Below, piece by piece: positions 53,848 through 61,897 of a stretch of DNA of 64,000 bases; the first letter of the stretch is position 1, and every line of letters starts with the position of its first letter. The stretch lies in contig JADJPU010000001.1 in NCBI GenBank assembly GCA_016713115.1, forward strand, positions 372,001 through 436,000. Direction: 5' to 3'. The position numbers and the translations under genes were made by a program. The notes beneath the pieces are model-generated. The model did not search any database. It was not told the origin of the DNA and worked only from the letters and a program-made list of their open reading frames with translations. Source of the DNA: Cellvibrionales bacterium (GTDB lineage Bacteria; Pseudomonadota; Gammaproteobacteria; Pseudomonadales; UBA7239).

Positions 53848-54315
53848 ATGACCAAGAACATTCAACCCTACAGCGAACGCCAAGAAAAATTTGGCAGTTG
53901 GTTGATACGCAACATCGGCAAATGGCAAGTGGCGGTGTATCGCGCCACCGGCGGTCGCGTGTGGAATCGCTTTCTCGGTGCGCCGGTTGCCATCCTCACC
54001 AGCACAGGACATAAATCGGGTGAGATTCGCCGCACGCCTTTATTGTTTTTAGAGCAAGGGGAAACAGTGGTGATTGCAGCATCCAAAGGTGGCATGTCAA
54101 AACCACCGGTGTGGATGCTCAACTTACAGAAAAAACCTGCCTGCGAAATTCAAATTGGCGCGGTGAATCGACCAATGTGTGCTCGCATTGCCAGCACCGA
54201 AGAAGAAAAAGTCTTGTGGCCAAAACTGACAGCCATCTACGCAGACTTTGATGAATATCGCGCGCGTACAGAAGGCGTGCGTCACATTCCGCTGTTTGTG
54301 TTAGAGCCGCGCTAG
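53848..54315 (+). CDS. Deazaflavin (F420)-type nitroreductase/quinone reductase family protein
   Basis: A 155-residue protein of the DDN/F420H2-dependent reductase family. The split-barrel core AILTSTGHKSGEIRRTPLLF, followed by VIAASKGGMSKPPVWMLNL, is characteristic: the phosphate and ring of the deazaflavin bind there. In mycobacteria relatives reduce quinones and nitroimidazoles. Whether this organism makes F420 cannot be told from this window; a flavin may be used. AGGAAA lies before the ATG. It is 20 bases after rpe, so may be cotranscribed. Confidence 0.8.
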   Translation: MTKNIQPYSERQEKFGSWLIRNIGKWQVAVYRATGGRVWNRFLGAPVAILTSTGHKSGEIRRTPLLFLEQGETVVIAASKGGMSKPPVWMLNLQKKPACEIQIGAVNRPMCARIASTEEEKVLWPKLTAIYADFDEYRARTEGVRHIPLFVLEPR

Positions 54316-54316
54316 C

Positions 54317-55975
54317 TTACGGCGCAAGCACCAAGCGACACATTTCGCCTCGCCCATCCTCACCCCACCACTGCAAAGCATCTGGATTAACTGACGCAGG
54401 CAGATGCACAAACAAACGGCGCTGCGCTAATGGCAGCCATTGCACAGGCAACAACAGAGGCCAATCTCGCCAACGCACCGCACGCAAGGGCATGCTCCAG
54501 CCAGAAACATGCGTCGCCGCCACAAAAGCTGTGCCGTAATAGCGCACGGCGTTATTACCCTCCGTTAAATAAATCTTTTTAATTCGAGCAGCGCCATCGG
54601 TTTCTTGCAGAATGTAATCAACAAACGCTTTCTTGCTGACAGGTGTTTTGCGTTCAAGACGAGCATTACAAATCACATCTGTAGGAACCACGGATTGCTT
54701 AAGCTGGTAGTAAATATCCATATTTTGCTCACGCAAATACGCATGACTATTCTCTAAGGTTGCTGGCAAGCCCTGCAGTGCATCTTCACGCAAGCCAGCG
54801 AGATGGCGAAAATTGCCATTCAAGGCCACCACTTTGGCCAACTCCATTTTGTTGGAATAATCGCCCAGTACAGCCCACGCCGCTATGCTGGCAGACAACA
54901 CGCCGCCCACTACAAAAACCACAATTCCATTAGAAAAAATATTTCTGATTTGCAGCAGCTTTAATGCCGAGAAAAACCACAGCGGCGCGATATACACATA
55001 GTAGCGCGAGACATCCGCATCCAAGCCCATCCACTGATAGCGACCGATAGCAATAATGCAGGCGATACCAAAAAATAAAATCACTATATGATCGGATAAG
55101 TTTCCCACTCGCAAAACCCAGCAGCGCCATACGCTGTGCGCCACAGACAGCAGCATCAGCACACCCAGCCAGCGGCAATCACCCCAGGCGCTGAACGGGA
55201 ACGCCAAATATTGCAGCAACAAATTCGGCGCTTGCCAAAAAAACGGATTAGGCTGTTGCAACAAAGCGCTGTTGTTTTTCTCTGGCATGAGCAAGCACGC
55301 CATCAGCAATACAAACACGGCATAACCCACTACCACTGCAATGGGCAGCTTTTTGCCTTCTCGCCATTGCACGAGTAACAACAAAGAAAAACCGGCAATG
55401 GCAGCAATACCGGAACCACAAGAAAACGCCGACAAAAATAGCAACATACAGGGCAACCACACACGGCGTGGAGTTTGCCAATACAAAAGATACGCCAACA
55501 ATGCAAACAACACAGCCAAATAATGCTGTATCAACACTTCCCAATTGATCACATAAGTTTGCAGCGGATTAAAAAACAGCAGTAGCGCCAATACTGTGCA
55601 GGCTACAGGCCGCTGGAAATCGCGCAGCGCAATGCGCCACATGCACCAAGTGCAAGCAAATGACACCAAAAAAGATGCGGCGCGAATAAAGCGGCCGGAT
55701 GCACCAAACCAGGAAAAATCGATCCAAAAACCTAATTTGGGAACGGCGAGAATATGCACCAATGCGTATTTGCGCAGCAGCTCTTGTGCGATTTCTACTG
55801 CACTCAATGCACCGAGCTGACGAAACGCAGGCAGCGTGTCCCACATTTCACCGAAGATGCCATCGCTGTGCGCTAACCACTGCCAATAAACCGCCAGCGC
55901 CAACCAAAAGACAGCAAAAACTTTTAACCCAGCGGGCAAGTTGCGCAGAAACATCCCTGTCTCACTGCGCAGCAT
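54317..55975 (-). CDS. Polytopic membrane protein of unknown function
   Basis: A 552-residue protein with about ten hydrophobic segments in the first 400 residues, followed by a soluble C-terminal domain. This is the layout of GT-C glycosyltransferase-like or Wzy-like envelope proteins, but no diagnostic motif is visible. Early acidic residues (DSDG-type loop SDGIFGEMWDTLPAFRQLG) would fit a GT-C first loop. It lies six bases after the thrC stop, on the same strand, and may be on the hom-thrC transcript. ATG 55954 is an alternative start. Confidence 0.65.
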   Translation of the reverse strand: MLRSETGMFLRNLPAGLKVFAVFWLALAVYWQWLAHSDGIFGEMWDTLPAFRQLGALSAVEIAQELLRKYALVHILAVPKLGFWIDFSWFGASGRFIRAASFLVSFACTWCMWRIALRDFQRPVACTVLALLLFFNPLQTYVINWEVLIQHYLAVLFALLAYLLYWQTPRRVWLPCMLLFLSAFSCGSGIAAIAGFSLLLLVQWREGKKLPIAVVVGYAVFVLLMACLLMPEKNNSALLQQPNPFFWQAPNLLLQYLAFPFSAWGDCRWLGVLMLLSVAHSVWRCWVLRVGNLSDHIVILFFGIACIIAIGRYQWMGLDADVSRYYVYIAPLWFFSALKLLQIRNIFSNGIVVFVVGGVLSASIAAWAVLGDYSNKMELAKVVALNGNFRHLAGLREDALQGLPATLENSHAYLREQNMDIYYQLKQSVVPTDVICNARLERKTPVSKKAFVDYILQETDGAARIKKIYLTEGNNAVRYYGTAFVAATHVSGWSMPLRAVRWRDWPLLLPVQWLPLAQRRLFVHLPASVNPDALQWWGEDGRGEMCRLVLAP

Positions 55976-55981
55976 CTTGTC

Positions 55982-57376
55982 TTAGGCTCGAATGTTGGCC
56001 GTCATAAACTGCTGCACAGCCTGCAAATCTTTGGGCAACACCGTGCAGCGTTCTTCACGCGCGAATAAATCACTCATGTGCGCGGGCAGCGGCGGATCTT
56101 GCGAATAACCCGCTTTGCGCACGGCTTCTGGAAATTTGGCGGGATGCGCGGTAGCCAAGGTAATCACGGGTAAATCTTTTGATGCGCGACACTGACGCGC
56201 AGCTTCTACACCGATTGCGGAATGTGGGTCGAGCAGGTACTCGCTCTCTGCCAATACCTGTGCAATGGTGTTACAAGTTTGCTCGTCGTCCACGGCCAAG
56301 CTGGCAAACAATGCGCGCGCTTGCGCAAAACGCGCGGCAGCAATCGACACCGCGCCGCTTTTGAAATCTTCCATCAATTTAGCAATCGCCGCGCCGTCGC
56401 GCTCGTGCAATTCAAACAACATGCGCTCGAAGTTGCTGGAGATCATGATGTCCATGCTGGGCGACAGCGTGTGCGCCAATTCTGTTTTTTCTAAACGATT
56501 GCCGCTCATAAAGCGGTGCAAAATATCGTTGCGGTTGGTAGCAATGATTAATTGCGCAATTGGCAAACCCATGCGCTTGGCCACATAGCCGGCAAAAATA
56601 TCGCCAAAGTTGCCGGTTGGCACAGAAAACTGCATGGCGCGCTGCGGCGCACCCAACTGCACAGCCGCGTAAAAGTAGTACACCACTTGCGCCATGATGC
56701 GCGCCCAGTTGATGGAATTCACCGCCACCAGCGGTTTGCCTTTTAAAAACGATTGATCAGCAAAAGAATCTTTCACCATCTGCTGACAATCATCAAAATT
56801 GCCTTGCACGGCGATATTGTGAATATTCGGCGCAAGCACAGTCGTCATCTGTTTGCGCTGCACATCTGACACACGCTGATGCGGATGCAAAATAAAAATG
56901 TCGATATTTTCGCAGCGGCGGCAGCCTTCAATGGCGGCCGATCCAGTATCACCCGACGTGGCGCCCATAATCACCACGCGCTCTTGGCGCTTGGCTAACA
57001 CGGCATCTAATAAACGGCCGAGCAGTTGCAGCGCCACATCTTTGAACGCCAGCGTAGGGCCGTGAAACAACTCCAACACCCACTCATTGCTACCGAGTTG
57101 CACCAGCGGAGTGACGGCGGGATGGCGAAAGGTGGTGTAGGTTTCGCGAATAATGTTTTCTAACTCTGCTTGTGGAATGCAGCCCGCTACAAACGGCGAA
57201 ATCACTTTGATCGCCACTTCGCTGTACGGCAAGCCAGACCACGAAGCGATCTCTTGTGCAGAAAATTGCGGATAGGTTTCCGGCACATACAGGCCGCCGT
57301 CAGAGGCCAAGCCGGTCAACAACACTTGTTCAAAATTGAGCGCAGGGGCTTTACCGCGTGTACTGATGTATTTCAT
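55982..57376 (-). CDS. thrC: Threonine synthase
   Basis: A 464-residue PLP enzyme making threonine from O-phosphohomoserine. The PLP lysine is in GPTLAFKDVALQLLGRL, with MGATSGDTGSAAIEGC and VPTGNFGDIFAGYVAKRMG as cofactor-phosphate motifs. ATG 57376 is used; the frame runs six codons further. It follows hom after 14 bases. The protein is of the longer class II type found in Pseudomonas and E. coli. Confidence 0.96.
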   Translation of the reverse strand: MKYISTRGKAPALNFEQVLLTGLASDGGLYVPETYPQFSAQEIASWSGLPYSEVAIKVISPFVAGCIPQAELENIIRETYTTFRHPAVTPLVQLGSNEWVLELFHGPTLAFKDVALQLLGRLLDAVLAKRQERVVIMGATSGDTGSAAIEGCRRCENIDIFILHPHQRVSDVQRKQMTTVLAPNIHNIAVQGNFDDCQQMVKDSFADQSFLKGKPLVAVNSINWARIMAQVVYYFYAAVQLGAPQRAMQFSVPTGNFGDIFAGYVAKRMGLPIAQLIIATNRNDILHRFMSGNRLEKTELAHTLSPSMDIMISSNFERMLFELHERDGAAIAKLMEDFKSGAVSIAAARFAQARALFASLAVDDEQTCNTIAQVLAESEYLLDPHSAIGVEAARQCRASKDLPVITLATAHPAKFPEAVRKAGYSQDPPLPAHMSDLFAREERCTVLPKDLQAVQQFMTANIRA

Positions 57377-57390
57377 TGCATTTTTTCCAA

Positions 57391-58713
57391 TCAAGTGCCT
57401 AGCGCTTCAACGCGCAATTTAATTGCTGGTGCCACCACAAAATCTTTTTGCGCGAGATCCGCCATCACGCCGTCGATAGCAGATTCTTGCACCACATTAG
57501 TAATCAACACGATGCTCACTTGCGCGCTGCCGCGTTGCGGTTCTTTTTGAATAATCGCCTCGATGCTCACGCCGACATTGCTGAGCAATTGCGTCACCGC
57601 CGACATCACACCCGGTTTATCGGTCACCACTAAACGCAAGTAATACGCCGAGTGAATTTGCGTGATCGGTAAAATTTCGCGCGTACGAATTGCCGCTGGC
57701 ACAAAGCCCATGTACGGCACGGGCAAGTGGTGTTCGTATTTGGTTTTGTCGTGCGACACGGCGCGCGCCACATCCACAATATCCGCAATCACGGCGGAAG
57801 CCGTTGGCTCACTGCCCGCGCCGGCACCGCTGTACAGCGTAGGCCCTACGGCATCGCCCATCACCATCACCGCATTTTTTGCGCCATCGACTTTGGCGAG
57901 CAAACTGTCACTCGGCACCAGCGTGGGGTTCACGCGCAACTCCACACCGGCTGCACTTTCGCGCGCAATGCCTAAATGTTTAATGCAATAACCCAACTCG
58001 GCGGCGTAGCGAATATCTTCTTGCGTGATAGTGGTAATGCCTTCGGTATAAATTTTTTTAATTTCTAGCGGCATACCGAAAGCAATGGAAGCCAGAATCA
58101 CCAATTTGTGCGCCGCGTCGATGCCTTCCACATCAAAAGTGGGATCCGCTTCGGCGTAACCCAAACGCTGCGCTTCTTTCAGCACATCGGCAAAGGCACT
58201 GCCTTTTTGACTCATTTCGGTGAGGATGAAATTGGTGGTGCCGTTGATAATGCCCGCCACCCATTCGATGCGGTTCGCAACCAAACCATCGCGCAGGGCT
58301 TTGATGATGGGAATGCCGCCAGCCACCGCCGCTTCATACGCCACCGCCACTTGTTTTTTGGCAGCGGCGGCAAAAATTTCTGCACCGTGATGTGCAATTA
58401 AAGCTTTGTTAGCCGTGACAACATGCTTGTCGTTTTCGATGGCTTTCAGCACCAAGTCACGCGCTGCATCCGTGCCGCCGATCAACTCGACCACGATGTC
58501 CACTGCTGGGTCTTCCAACACCGCAAAAATATCGCGGCTCAAAGTGACATCGGATGTATCGCAATCTTCGCGATCGCGGCGCGCACCCACATGCACAATT
58601 TTCACATCGCAACCGGCGCGCGCGTTGATCAAAGCCGCATTGCGCGCCATCACATTAAAAACACCACTACCAACCGTTCCTAGGCCGCACAGACCCACAG
58701 TGACTTTTTTCAC
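57391..58713 (-). CDS. hom: Homoserine dehydrogenase
   Basis: A 440-residue NAD(P)-dependent enzyme reducing aspartate semialdehyde to homoserine. The Rossmann motif is VGLCGLGTVGSGVFNVM, ANKALIAHHG and GIINGTTNFILTEM are active-site motifs, and a C-terminal ACT domain (about 350-430, with VTDKPGVMSAVTQLL) senses threonine. GTG 58713 follows GAGGG at seven bases; TTG 58728 is less likely. It heads the hom-thrC unit. Confidence 0.96.
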   Translation of the reverse strand: MKKVTVGLCGLGTVGSGVFNVMARNAALINARAGCDVKIVHVGARRDREDCDTSDVTLSRDIFAVLEDPAVDIVVELIGGTDAARDLVLKAIENDKHVVTANKALIAHHGAEIFAAAAKKQVAVAYEAAVAGGIPIIKALRDGLVANRIEWVAGIINGTTNFILTEMSQKGSAFADVLKEAQRLGYAEADPTFDVEGIDAAHKLVILASIAFGMPLEIKKIYTEGITTITQEDIRYAAELGYCIKHLGIARESAAGVELRVNPTLVPSDSLLAKVDGAKNAVMVMGDAVGPTLYSGAGAGSEPTASAVIADIVDVARAVSHDKTKYEHHLPVPYMGFVPAAIRTREILPITQIHSAYYLRLVVTDKPGVMSAVTQLLSNVGVSIEAIIQKEPQRGSAQVSIVLITNVVQESAIDGVMADLAQKDFVVAPAIKLRVEALGT

Positions 58714-58773
58714 GACAAACCCTCTCAAACAAGCCGCGCATTGTAGCGCAGGCTCGGAGAGTGGACGGCAAAA

Positions 58774-58864
58774 CCTCCCCTGATAAGGGGAGGTGGTTCG
58801 CGTAGCGAATCGGAGGGGTTTAACCCCCTCCCTGCTGCGCAGGACTCCCCCTTGTCAGGGGGAG
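58774..58864. repeat. Multi-hairpin extragenic repeat
   Basis: A 91-base block of consecutive inverted repeats: CCTCCCC/GGGGAGG (58774-58793), TTCGCGTAGCGAA, GGAGGGG/CCCCTCC around 58811-58830, CCTGCTGCGCAGG (58831-58843) and CTCCCCC/GGGGGAG (58845-58864). The outer parts are also complementary to each other, so the whole can fold into a cruciform. This type of C/G-rich block is known scattered in many proteobacterial genomes. Confidence 0.75.
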
Positions 58865-58887
58865 AAATACCGCCTTGGCACAACATT

Positions 58888-58973
58888 GTAGGGGCGCATT
58901 GCATGCGCCCTGATATACGCCGATTCAAAGAGACTCGTGGATTTAAACAGGGGCGCGTTGCACGCGCCCCTAC
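58888..58973. repeat. Inverted pair of short palindromes
   Basis: GTAGGGGCGCATTGCATGCG (58888-58907 onward to 58910) and its inverted relative ending CACGCGCCCCTAC (58950-58973) are each palindromic and are arranged head-to-head, as in paired REP (BIME) units. The second lies directly at the 3' end of the propeller gene and may act as its terminator. Confidence 0.75.
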
Positions 58974-58976
58974 GGG

Positions 58977-61322
58977 TTACAACTCCGTGGCGTTAAGGAT
59001 GGTGACGCCGCCTGCATTTTTTTGCACTTTGGCTTTGCCGTCGATGGTGACCGTGACATCTTTGCCTGGAATGCCAATGAGGATGTCTGCTTTGCCATCG
59101 GCATTGATGTCGCCAGCGCTGATGCTGGTGCCGAAGGCATCGCCTTTGGCTGTGCCGTACTGCGTGGAAAGGGTGCTGCCATTGATGCCATTCAGCACAA
59201 GGACACTACCAGTGTCCTTGGTAATTTTGGGTATAGTCGGGCTGTCACCTTTCGGGGCACCTATGATGAAGTCAGTGGTTCCGTCACCGTTCACATCGGT
59301 CAACGCCACTGCAGAACCTAGTTTGGCACCAGCCTCACTACCAATACGCATCAGACTGAGCTGGTCGCTTGACGATAGTCGGTATATGGCTCCAGCATCT
59401 TTAACCTTGTTATTGTCAGCACCGGGCGCACCAATCAGCACAACATTGTCGGCATAGTGCGTACCAACCGCCAGAGCGCTGCCAAAACCATCTTTGGCAA
59501 AATTGCCGTACTGAGTGCTCAGAGAGAATGGCTGACCAAAACCATAAATAACAGTGCTTCCGGTGTTCTTGCCACTTTCGTCTCTGTCGTTAGGTGCACC
59601 AACAACCACTTCTGCACCAGGCAAATTATCAAAATTACCAGCAGCTACAGCCGCCCCCGCATGAGCTTTGGCTACCTTACCGCAGTCCCCCATGATAGGC
59701 ATGGAATGCAAAGCAGCACCGGAATACACCGCCACGCAGCCCGCTTGCTTTAACGGCTTCGCAACTTGGGTGTTTGTGGCATAGGGGGCTCCAACAACAA
59801 CATCCGCCTGTCCATCATTATCTACATCACCCAGCGCCAGCGAAGCACCAAACATCGCCTTGGCAGCAAATATATCGTTGTTTAAAGAATCAACCAGCGG
59901 CGTACCACTAGCCTTACCGTAAATAATATAAACAACACCAATGGCTTTTCTGCCATCTTGCGCATCACCTAGTGGTGCGCCAACTACCACATCAGCAAGA
60001 CCATCTTTGTTGATATCTGCATTACCTGCTACCGCCGAACCTAACGCACCGTTGACCGTAATGCCGTCTTGAGAGTACAACGGGCTACCATCATTGCCAG
60101 AAATAATCTCTACCTTGCCCGCATTTTTGATGGCCTTGATGGGAGGTGATGGAGGCACGTCATAACCCGGCATGCCCACCACATAATCACCAAAACCATC
60201 GCCATTGAAATCACCAGCAAAAACGACTGATGCACCGGTTTTGTCGGTTTTTGTATTGCCATTGAAAATATTCAGGTTTTCGCCATCGGCAGGTAAAGGG
60301 TCACAGGCGTTGCCAAAGTGATCGCCATCGCCATCAGCTTGGTCTGGATTAGCCGTGTGAGGGCAGTTATCGGCCTGCCGTGTAAACGCTAAACTGCTAG
60401 GTATATCACTGTTTATTTTGTCTACACCGCCCCAGCAATGCACACCCATATCATCTCGTGCGCAGGTGGCGTTATTCGCTGGAGAGTTTTGACCGGAAGT
60501 ACTCACAGCCACGGGATTCATTAATACAGGTACAGTTGTCTGCCCGCCATCATTATTACCCCAGCAATGCACACCGTTATCATCAACGGCACAGGTGTGC
60601 TCGAAGCCAGCACTCACCGCTATAGGGTGGGACAACGCAGGCACCATGGATTGACCATACTCAACACCTGAACCTGTATTGGTGGTACCGGCACCCCAAC
60701 AGTGCACCCCTGTATCATCCAACGCACAAGCGTGGTAACCGCCCATACTCACCGCCACTGGGTTCGTCAACGATGGCACTGTCTGGCTTTGGAAATTGTT
60801 TCCCCAGCACTGCACGCCGTTGTCATCCAACGCACAGGTGCTAAACATGCCAGTACTCACTTGGGTTGGATGCACCAGTGGCGGCACGGTGGTTTGTCCA
60901 TTGGAATTATTTCCCCAGCACTGCAAGCCATTATCGTCTATTGCACAGGTATGAGTTCCACCGGCACTCACCGCTGTGGGGTTACTTAACGCGGGCACAG
61001 TTGTTTGACCACTACTGTTAGACCCCCAGCAATGCACACCCGCATCATCCAGCGCGCAGGTATGCGAATCGCCTGCACTCACTGCGGTAGGGTTAGCCAG
61101 AACCGGCACTGATGTCTGACCGGCATTGTTGTAACCCCAACAGTGCACCCCATTGTCATCCAACACACAGGCATGAATGCCGCCCACACTGAGTTGCGAC
61201 GGCATAGGGGTGTCAGCCACACCATCACCGTCAGTATCCACTGCCCAGAGAGTGCTGCTGCCCAACAGCAAAAGGACAACAAGTAAGGATTGAAAAAATG
61301 GTGCGCGCCCTGTTGTTAGCAT
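58977..61322 (-). CDS. Secreted protein with RCC1-like and FG-GAP beta-propeller domains
   Basis: A 781-residue exported protein. A signal peptide covers residues 1-27. Seven RCC1/BLIP-like repeats of about 37 residues follow (about 45-315), each of the form SAG-x-x-HTCALDD-x-GVHCWG-x-N-GQTTVP-x-L-x-NP; each carries two cysteines ten residues apart. A thrombospondin type-3-like link (DNCPHTANPDQADGDGD, ending NACDPLP) lies near 320-345. Then come seven FG-GAP repeats such as GDFNGDGFGDYVVGMPG and LGDVDNDGQADVVVGAPY, which build an integrin-alpha-like propeller with calcium loops. ATG 61322 follows AAGGAAATC; the open frame further upstream overlaps regA and was excluded. It lies 38 bases downstream of regA. 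Role unknown; adhesion or surface binding is inferred. Confidence 0.85.
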   Translation of the reverse strand: MLTTGRAPFFQSLLVVLLLLGSSTLWAVDTDGDGVADTPMPSQLSVGGIHACVLDDNGVHCWGYNNAGQTSVPVLANPTAVSAGDSHTCALDDAGVHCWGSNSSGQTTVPALSNPTAVSAGGTHTCAIDDNGLQCWGNNSNGQTTVPPLVHPTQVSTGMFSTCALDDNGVQCWGNNFQSQTVPSLTNPVAVSMGGYHACALDDTGVHCWGAGTTNTGSGVEYGQSMVPALSHPIAVSAGFEHTCAVDDNGVHCWGNNDGGQTTVPVLMNPVAVSTSGQNSPANNATCARDDMGVHCWGGVDKINSDIPSSLAFTRQADNCPHTANPDQADGDGDHFGNACDPLPADGENLNIFNGNTKTDKTGASVVFAGDFNGDGFGDYVVGMPGYDVPPSPPIKAIKNAGKVEIISGNDGSPLYSQDGITVNGALGSAVAGNADINKDGLADVVVGAPLGDAQDGRKAIGVVYIIYGKASGTPLVDSLNNDIFAAKAMFGASLALGDVDNDGQADVVVGAPYATNTQVAKPLKQAGCVAVYSGAALHSMPIMGDCGKVAKAHAGAAVAAGNFDNLPGAEVVVGAPNDRDESGKNTGSTVIYGFGQPFSLSTQYGNFAKDGFGSALAVGTHYADNVVLIGAPGADNNKVKDAGAIYRLSSSDQLSLMRIGSEAGAKLGSAVALTDVNGDGTTDFIIGAPKGDSPTIPKITKDTGSVLVLNGINGSTLSTQYGTAKGDAFGTSISAGDINADGKADILIGIPGKDVTVTIDGKAKVQKNAGGVTILNATEL

Positions 61323-61360
61323 GATGATTTCCTTGGTTTGTTTTGAACTGTGCGTTGATA

Positions 61361-61897
61361 TTATCGCGCCACTGGCCGCTTGGCGAGTTTGCGTTGCAAG
61401 GTGCGGCGGTGCATGCCCAGTGCCCGCGCGGTGGCGGAAATATTCTGCTCGTGCTCGGCCAACACGCGCTGGATGTGCTCCCATTCCAATCTGTCCACCG
61501 AGAGCGGGTTCTCGGCCACGACCACCTCCTCGCTGGCGGTGGGGTGCAGCAGGGCGTGGAGAATGCTGTCGGTATCGGCCGGTTTGCACAGGTAGTTGAC
61601 GGCACCGAGCTTCACCGCCTGCACGGCGGTTTGGATGCTGGCGTAGCCTGTGAGTATCAAAATCTGCATATCTGTATTGGCGGCGAGCAGCACGGGAATG
61701 AGCGGCAGGCTGGATTCCTGCGCCAGTTTCAAATCCAGAATCGCGTGCGAAAACCGCTGCTGCGTAAGGCAAGTGCGCGCTGCCGCTGCATCCAGCGCCC
61801 ACTGCACGCGATGCCCGCGCCGCAGCAGGGAGCGTTGCAGCACACTGGCGAATACTTCGTCATCCTCCACCAGCAGAATATCTAGCGCGCTGTTCAT
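61361..61897 (-). CDS. regA: RegA/PrrA/ActR-type redox response regulator
   Basis: A 178-residue regulator. The receiver domain (1-120) has the acidic pair in VEDDEV, phospho-acceptor Asp55 in AILDLKL, Thr in ILTGYAS and Lys in LCKPAD. After a short linker comes the Fis-type helix-turn-helix NISATARALGMHRRTLQRKL near the C-terminus, nearly the sequence that is invariant in RegA/PrrA/ActR. The start overlaps the regB stop by four bases. Such systems control respiration, carbon and nitrogen metabolism in response to redox state. Confidence 0.93.
   Translation of the reverse strand: MNSALDILLVEDDEVFASVLQRSLLRRGHRVQWALDAAAARTCLTQQRFSHAILDLKLAQESSLPLIPVLLAANTDMQILILTGYASIQTAVQAVKLGAVNYLCKPADTDSILHALLHPTASEEVVVAENPLSVDRLEWEHIQRVLAEHEQNISATARALGMHRRTLQRKLAKRPVAR

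Noticed and set aside
58774..58973. CRISPR or tRNA gene in the palindromic region
   Set aside because: The stems differ in sequence and spacing, and no cloverleaf with a T-loop can be drawn.
60415..61190. Non-coding tandem repeat
   Set aside because: The repeat keeps one open frame with conserved Cys, Trp and Gly in each unit, so it is a coding repeat.
61323..61802. 160-codon N-terminal extension of the propeller protein
   Set aside because: It is an out-of-frame shadow of regA, rich in Arg and Ala, and precedes a clear signal peptide at 61322.
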